A stretch of DNA of 10,358 nucleotides from Xanthobacteraceae bacterium (GTDB lineage Bacteria; Pseudomonadota; Alphaproteobacteria; Rhizobiales; Xanthobacteraceae). This document shows, piece by piece, positions 6,607 through 10,358 of this stretch (position 1 is the first letter of the stretch; each line of letters opens with the position of its first letter). The notes below the pieces were generated by a model. The model made no database searches. It was not told the DNA's origin and was given only the letters and a program-made list of their open reading frames with translations. The stretch covers positions 1 through 10,358 of the forward strand of contig JAICQA010000063.1 in assembly GCA_025929595.1 (NCBI GenBank), written 5' to 3'. A program made the position numbers and the translations under genes.

Positions 6607-6725
6607 GTTTGCGGCTGGCGATCAAGGCTCAATTTCATGCGCGTTATGCGAGCATCGGGGTTCCCGTGCCTTGCCTCGGCCGAGGCGCGGCGATACAGCA
6701 TGAATCGTCCTTGCCGGTTCCGCCC

Positions 6726-7778
6726 GTGCTGAAGCTCCTCGATCTCGCGCTCCCCATCGCCCGGCGTCTCGACCCCGAGGACGCTCATGGTCTCGCCGTG
6801 CGTGCGCTTGGCGTATTTCCGATCCTGGCTGGCCGCGACGACCCAAGATTGCGCGTCTCCGCCCTCGGTCTCGATTTTCCGAACCCGGTCGGCCTCGCGG
6901 CGGGGTTCGACAAGAATGCCGAAGTGCCCGACGCAGCGCTCCGCGCCGGCTTCGGATTTGTCGAAATCGGCACCGTCACCCCCCGCCCGCAGTCCGGCAA
7001 TCCGCGCCCGCGTGTTTTCCGCCTGCCGGCCGACGACGGTCTCGTCAATCGCCTCGGCTTCAACAACGACGGAATGGAAGCCGCGCGTCGACGTCTCGAC
7101 GGCCGCGCCGGCCGGGTCGGCATCGTCGGCGTCAATGTCGGCGCGAACCGCGACAGCAAGGATCGAATCGCCGACTATGCCGCCGGCATCGAGGCGCTTG
7201 CCCCCTTCGCCAGCTATCTCACGGTGAACGTGTCCTCGCCCAATACGCCCGGCTTGCGTCAGTTGCAGGCAGGCGCCGTGCTCGATGATCTGCTCGCGCG
7301 TGCCGTCGATGCGCGCGACCGTGCGAAGCTGCGCAAGCCGCTGCTGCTCAAGATTGCGCCCGATCTCTCGCTTCAGGAGCTCGACGAACTTGTATTGGTG
7401 GCGAAGAAGCGCGGCATCGACGGTATGATCGTCTCCAACACCACGATTTCGCGCTCGAAGGAATTGCGCGATCTGAATGCGCGCGAGGAAGGCGGCCTCT
7501 CTGGCAAGCCGCTGTTCGCGCTCTCAACCTGGATGCTGAGCGAAACCTACAAGCGCGTGGAAAACGCCTTTCCGCTTGTCGGCGTCGGCGGCATCGACTC
7601 AGCGGACGCGGCGTGGCGCAAGATCCGCGCCGGCGCGGCGCTTGTGCAACTCTACACAGCGCTCACCTACAAAGGCTTCGGATTGGTGCAGTCGATCAAG
7701 AACGGCTTGGGCGAACGCCTCGCCAGGGACGGTCACCGCGCGATTTCGGAAATTGTCGGAGCGGATGTGAGAGAGTAA
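6726..7778 (+). CDS. pyrD: Dihydroorotate dehydrogenase, class 2 (quinone-linked)
   Basis: Oxidises dihydroorotate to orotate in pyrimidine synthesis, passing electrons through FMN to quinone at the inner membrane. The proposed 350-residue product has the class 2 N-terminal helices (LLDLALPIARRLDPEDAHGL). FMN- and substrate-site motifs follow: GLAAGFDKNAE (56-66), TPRPQSGN (85-92), RLGFNNDG (109-116), VNVSSPNTPGLR (167-178), LLLKIAPDLS (206-215), VSNTT (236-240) and GVGGIDSADAA (286-296) with QLYTALTYKG (308-317). Ser171 is the catalytic base expected of class 2 enzymes. The start is uncertain. The frame stays open back to TTG 6609 with no ATG; GTG 6726 fits family length best but has no good ribosome site, and TTG 6711 or GTG 6666 are alternatives. 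The gene diverges from the S24 repressor; the 3' end faces the DUF6460 gene 20 bases away. Confidence 0.94.
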   Translation: MLKLLDLALPIARRLDPEDAHGLAVRALGVFPILAGRDDPRLRVSALGLDFPNPVGLAAGFDKNAEVPDAALRAGFGFVEIGTVTPRPQSGNPRPRVFRLPADDGLVNRLGFNNDGMEAARRRLDGRAGRVGIVGVNVGANRDSKDRIADYAAGIEALAPFASYLTVNVSSPNTPGLRQLQAGAVLDDLLARAVDARDRAKLRKPLLLKIAPDLSLQELDELVLVAKKRGIDGMIVSNTTISRSKELRDLNAREEGGLSGKPLFALSTWMLSETYKRVENAFPLVGVGGIDSADAAWRKIRAGAALVQLYTALTYKGFGLVQSIKNGLGERLARDGHRAISEIVGADVRE

Positions 7779-7798
7779 GGCGAGCGGAAAATGGTCCA

Positions 7799-8071
7799 TT
7801 AGCTGCCGCGCGCCGTACGGAAGAAGCGCACGATCAGCCAGATCGGGATGACGAGCACGGCGCCGAGTACGAAATAGCGCCAGATCCATTCGACCGCATC
7901 CCAGCCGAGATTGTAAATCCAGCGGATCAGCCGCTCGACGCTCTCGACGATATTCCACGGGTCGAGGCCGAGTGCCGACAGGAGCACGCCGATCACGATC
8001 GACAGCAGAATCAGCCGCACGATCACCCAGCCGGGCGACCCGCCGAAAAATCTGTCCAAACCGTTCGCCAT
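7799..8071 (-). CDS. Small two-helix membrane protein (DUF6460)
   Basis: A 90-residue inner-membrane protein of unknown function, matching my memory of the DUF6460 family of Rhizobiales (sometimes mislabelled integrase). Two hydrophobic helices lie at about 16-36 (WVIVRLILLSIVIGVLLSAL) and 66-84 (RYFVLGAVLVIPIWLIVRFF). Between them is a tryptophan-rich amphipathic stretch (VERLIRWIYNLGWDAVEWIW). The conserved opening is LDRFFGGSP. GGGAG six bases upstream supports the ATG at 8071; a start at 8089 would add six residues and bypass it. It is followed on its 3' side by the convergent pyrD. It may share transcription with the TIGR02186/TauE genes 90 bases upstream, but this is not shown. Nothing supports an integrase function. 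Confidence 0.82.
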   Translation of the reverse strand: MANGLDRFFGGSPGWVIVRLILLSIVIGVLLSALGLDPWNIVESVERLIRWIYNLGWDAVEWIWRYFVLGAVLVIPIWLIVRFFRTARGS

Positions 8072-8161
8072 CGACCACTCCCGCGGCAAGCGCGCCCGTC
8101 TAGCACGCGAGCACGCGCACGGCCAAATAGGGTTCCATCGAGGCTAAAACAAGAGCGCGGG

Positions 8162-8950
8162 TCAGTCGCGGCGGAACATGAAGTTGGCTGCGATGCCTGT
8201 GCCGAGTGCGAGCAGCGCCGTCGCAAGGCCATAGAGCAGGCCGTATTCGCGGGCGGCGCTCGCGAGCAATTCCTCAAAGCCGGTCTTCAGAACCTCGATG
8301 GCGGTCGTTTCGCGGGCGATCACTTCGCCGCCGGAGAGAAGCAGCGCTTCGACCTGATACGTACCCGTCGGTGCGATACCGGGAATCGGCACGGTGGCGC
8401 GGAAGAGCCGCGGCGTCAGGAATGTGACGCCGGCTGGAGATTCATAAAAGAGCCCTTCGTTCATGCGCACGCGCAGAAATGCCACGCGGAATGGGTCCTG
8501 CGGGACGACGTCGCCGAAATCGCCGCCGATGCGCTGCTGGAAGGTCTGGTTGACGATGCCGATCTTGTTCCGGCGCAGGAAGTCGGGCGGGCCGAGCTCC
8601 GCCGGGGGCCGGCTCGTCATGACGGCCAGATAGGACGGAACGTCGATGAATTGCCGCGATTCCGCATTGACCCAGATGCCGAGCACGCGCGCCTTGCGTC
8701 GCGCGATATAGGTCTGCGCGGGCCCGCGCACGGTGATCGCCACGTCATAGGACGCGCGTGGCGGCACGCCGTCTTCGTCCTCGATCGAGCCGAAGACCAC
8801 CACTTCCGTGCCAGTGAAGTTCGACGTTATCAGCACGCGATGCGTGGAGACGGACATGACAAGCCGCTCGGCCGCGAGCGGCGCGGCAAGCAGCAGGAAA
8901 ATCGCCGCCGCCGGAACGAACAGCATGAATTTTCGCCCGCGCGCGGTCAT
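8162..8950 (-). CDS. TIGR02186 (Alph_Pro_TM) family exported membrane-anchored protein
   Basis: A 262-residue protein of an alphaproteobacterial family without known function. Residues 1-27 form a signal peptide (FVPAAAIFLLLAAPLAA|ER). A long beta-rich periplasmic region follows (about 28-235), opening with the family-typical LVMSVSTHRVLITSNFTGTE and continuing with VVFGSIEDEDG and DVAITVRGP. A single C-terminal helix (about 236-257, LLYGLATALLALGTGIAANF) would anchor it, with FRRD in the cytoplasm. The middle contains a paired FLTPRLFRATVPIPGIAPTG block that looks like an immunoglobulin-like strand pattern (inference). Its ATG overlaps the TauE/SafE stop by ATGA, so translation is probably coupled and the two proteins act together. 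The family is commonly found beside TauE-type exporters. A periplasmic accessory or substrate-handling role is an inference. Confidence 0.85.
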   Translation of the reverse strand: MTARGRKFMLFVPAAAIFLLLAAPLAAERLVMSVSTHRVLITSNFTGTEVVVFGSIEDEDGVPPRASYDVAITVRGPAQTYIARRKARVLGIWVNAESRQFIDVPSYLAVMTSRPPAELGPPDFLRRNKIGIVNQTFQQRIGGDFGDVVPQDPFRVAFLRVRMNEGLFYESPAGVTFLTPRLFRATVPIPGIAPTGTYQVEALLLSGGEVIARETTAIEVLKTGFEELLASAAREYGLLYGLATALLALGTGIAANFMFRRD

Positions 8951-9873
8951 TGCAGATGATCCGCGCTGAGAATCGTGAACATTTCCTCCGGCGGCACGAC
9001 GAGATTGACCGCGAAACGGACCGCCACCGCGATCACGAGCAGGCCGAGCAAAAGACGCAGCCGCTCGGCGCGGATTGCCTGGCCGGCCCGGGCGCCGAAC
9101 TGCGCGCCGATGACGCCGCCGATCATCAGCGCGATCGCGAGCACGACGTCCACCGTGCCGTTCTCGGCCGCGTGCAGCACGATCGCGATAATCATGGTGC
9201 AGAGCGTCAGGAAAAGCGATGTGCCGACCGAGACGGTCGTCGGCACGCGCATGAGATAGATGAGCGCCGGAATGAGCAGGAAGCCGCCGCCGATGCCCAT
9301 GATCGCGCCGAAGAAGCCGATCAGGAATCCGATCACCGTGATCGGGATCGCGGACACATAAATGCGCGACTGGCGGAAGCGCAGCTTGAGCGGCAAGCCG
9401 TGAAACCAGGCATGCGTGCCCGGTCGCCGCACCACCGGCGACTCGCCCTGATGCGCGCGCACAATCGCGCGCACGCTTTCCGTCAGCATGATGCCGCCGA
9501 CGATGCCGAGCAGGATGACGTAGGACAGGCCGACAACCAGGTCGAGCTGTCCGAGCCGCAACAGGATCGAAAACACCCAGACGCCGATGGCGGTGCCCAA
9601 GAGTCCGCCTGACAGCAGGACGAGACCCAGGCCGAAATCGACCAGCTTGCGGCGCCAATAGGTCAGTGCGCCGGACATCGACGAGGCCGCCATGTGAGTC
9701 GGCACGTTGGCGACCGCGACCGCGGGCGGGATGCCGACAAGGATCAGCAGCGGTGTCATCAGAAATCCGCCGCCGATCCCGAACATGCCCGAGATGAATC
9801 CCACCGCGACCCCGAGGCCGAGGATGAGAAGCAAATTGACCGGCAGCTCGGCGATCGGAAGATAGATCGACAC
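8947..9873 (-). CDS. TauE/SafE-family anion exporter
   Basis: A 308-residue inner-membrane transporter of the family that exports sulfite, sulfoacetate or related small anions. About eight hydrophobic segments are visible. The family's internal duplication is plain: FGIGGGFLMTPLLILVGIPP (31-50) is echoed by MGIGGGFLLIPALIYLMRVP (192-211). A hydrophilic loop (about 134-170) separates the halves. The start is a GTG at 9873, chosen because the family-typical IYLPIAELPVN begins there; the ribosome site is weak (AAGG about 13 bases upstream). The stop overlaps the ATG of the TIGR02186 gene. No sulfur-metabolism gene lies nearby, so the substrate cannot be named. It is separated from the Sel1/PodJ-like gene upstream by a terminator-like hairpin and so probably has its own promoter, though none is obvious. 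Confidence 0.92.
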   Translation of the reverse strand: MSIYLPIAELPVNLLLILGLGVAVGFISGMFGIGGGFLMTPLLILVGIPPAVAVANVPTHMAASSMSGALTYWRRKLVDFGLGLVLLSGGLLGTAIGVWVFSILLRLGQLDLVVGLSYVILLGIVGGIMLTESVRAIVRAHQGESPVVRRPGTHAWFHGLPLKLRFRQSRIYVSAIPITVIGFLIGFFGAIMGIGGGFLLIPALIYLMRVPTTVSVGTSLFLTLCTMIIAIVLHAAENGTVDVVLAIALMIGGVIGAQFGARAGQAIRAERLRLLLGLLVIAVAVRFAVNLVVPPEEMFTILSADHLQ

Positions 9874-9936
9874 GATGGCAGGGCCTTGCAGCGCGATCCC
9901 GAGGGATCCGGCGGGATTGGCGCCACTAAAAGCGGC

Positions 9937-9960
9937 GCAGCCGCATGAACATGCGGCTGC
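9937..9960 (-). terminator. Terminator-like hairpin behind the Sel1/PodJ-like gene
   Basis: GCAGCCGCAT (9937-9946) pairs perfectly with ATGCGGCTGC (9951-9960) over a four-base loop. On the minus strand it stands 34 bases after the TAA at 9995 and is followed by GCCGCTTTTA, so a short T run begins five bases after the stem. This fits a weak rho-independent terminator for the minus-strand gene; on the plus strand there is no T run. Confidence 0.55.
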
Positions 9961-9994
9961 CCTATATTGTCAATCAAACCGGCGAATTTAGCGT

Positions 9995-10358
9995 TTATTT
10001 TTTGACTGAACGCTTTCGTACCGGGGAGCCGGTTTGCTCCCATTCGGGCTTCAGGGCGATCTCATTCGCCGCCGGCTCGATCTTGGCCGGCGCCCAGGTC
10101 TGCACCGCGAGCTTGGCCGCCACGAGTGTCTGCACGTCGAGCCGCTTGGCGACGTCGTCGCGTTTCTTGCCGGCGTCGACATCGCCCTGATTGGCCGCGA
10201 CCGCGAACCAGCGATACGACTCGGCGAAATTCTGCTCGACCCCGAGACCGCGGGCGTACAGCACACCGAGATTGTACTGGCTGTCTCGCACCCCGCGCTC
10301 GGCTGCCATGCGGAACCAGCGCACGGCGGTCTTGATGTCAGCCTGGCCCTCTGGCGCC
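9995..10358 (-). CDS. Sel1-repeat protein, C-terminal part, probably PodJ-like localization factor (partial at right edge)
   Basis: The last 120 residues of a larger protein whose start lies beyond the window. The frame is open to the edge; the GTG at 10324 is internal, preceded by APEGQADIKTA. Two Sel1-type helical repeats are visible: KTAVRWFRMAAERGVRDSQY with NLGVLYARGLGV, and EQNFAESYRWFAVAANQGD with VDAGKKRDDVAKRL. A post-repeat helix (LDVQTLVAAKLAVQTWAP) and a short basic tail (SPVRKRSVKK) follow. This layout matches the C-terminus of the long PodJ-like polar localization proteins of Rhizobiales, which carry coiled coils, a membrane helix and periplasmic Sel1 repeats. Assignment to PodJ rests only on this tail; any Sel1 protein is possible. 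No peptidoglycan-binding domain follows the repeats, unlike in Caulobacter PodJ. Confidence 0.75.
   Translation of the reverse strand, partial: APEGQADIKTAVRWFRMAAERGVRDSQYNLGVLYARGLGVEQNFAESYRWFAVAANQGDVDAGKKRDDVAKRLDVQTLVAAKLAVQTWAPAKIEPAANEIALKPEWEQTGSPVRKRSVKK

Noticed and set aside
7613..8959. 448-codon open frame on the plus strand
   Set aside because: It overlaps the end of pyrD and lies antisense to the DUF6460 and TIGR02186 genes. Its composition is charged and low in motifs, typical of an antisense shadow.
8951..9658. Extension of the TIGR02186 frame to a 498-residue protein
   Set aside because: The upstream 236 codons lie out of frame inside the TauE/SafE gene and give Arg/Ala-rich nonsense. 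The ATGA overlap and signal peptide place the start at 8950.
9968..9973. TTGACA on the minus strand as a promoter for the TauE/SafE gene
   Set aside because: No acceptable -10 element lies 16-18 bases downstream, and the candidate would overlap the terminator-like hairpin.

Overview
The window is GC-rich (about 65% by eye) alphaproteobacterial chromosome, most likely from Rhizobiales of the Bradyrhizobium/Rhodopseudomonas/Xanthobacteraceae kind. The pointers are a class I lysyl-tRNA synthetase, a TauE/SafE exporter coupled to a TIGR02186 (Alph_Pro_TM) protein, a DUF6460 protein, a C-terminal Sel1 fragment like the PodJ polarity factor, and a Rhizobiales-type palindromic repeat. No rRNA, tRNA, CRISPR array, transposase or phage structural gene was seen. 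Genes are closely packed; no gene-free stretch exceeds about 180 bases.

Layout. (1) A GT2 glycosyltransferase runs off the left edge on the minus strand (1-1032). It diverges, across a 91-bp spacer holding inverted repeats, from a secreted amino-acid-type binding protein (1124-2005). (2) Class I lysyl-tRNA synthetase lysK follows (2061-3692). It ends at a two-hairpin palindromic element separating it from a convergent AraC-family regulator (3793-4746, minus). (3) The regulator diverges from a nitrilase (4872-5900) with all catalytic residues. The spacer carries four GCTTG/CAAGC half-sites and a strong leader hairpin. (4) A LexA-like S24 repressor (5912-6550, minus) diverges from pyrD (6726-7778), with a TAGG/CCTA palindrome cluster between them. 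(5) Minus-strand genes then follow: a DUF6460 membrane protein (7799-8071), a TIGR02186 protein (8162-8950) overlapping a TauE/SafE exporter (8947-9873) by ATGA, and the 3' end of a Sel1/PodJ-like gene (9995 to the right edge), with a terminator-like hairpin behind it.

How the genes work together. Three units look functional from layout alone. The AraC/nitrilase pair is an inducible nitrile-hydrolysis module, resembling NitR-controlled nitrilases. The S24 repressor may control itself, and perhaps pyrD, through the shared spacer. The TauE/TIGR02186 pair looks translationally coupled, suggesting a joint role in export of sulfite or another small anion. The rest is housekeeping (lysK, pyrD) or cell envelope (GT2, Sel1/PodJ-like, DUF6460).

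The least described parts are the TIGR02186 partner protein and the chromosomal S24 repressor. I found no strong evidence of a wholly new system.
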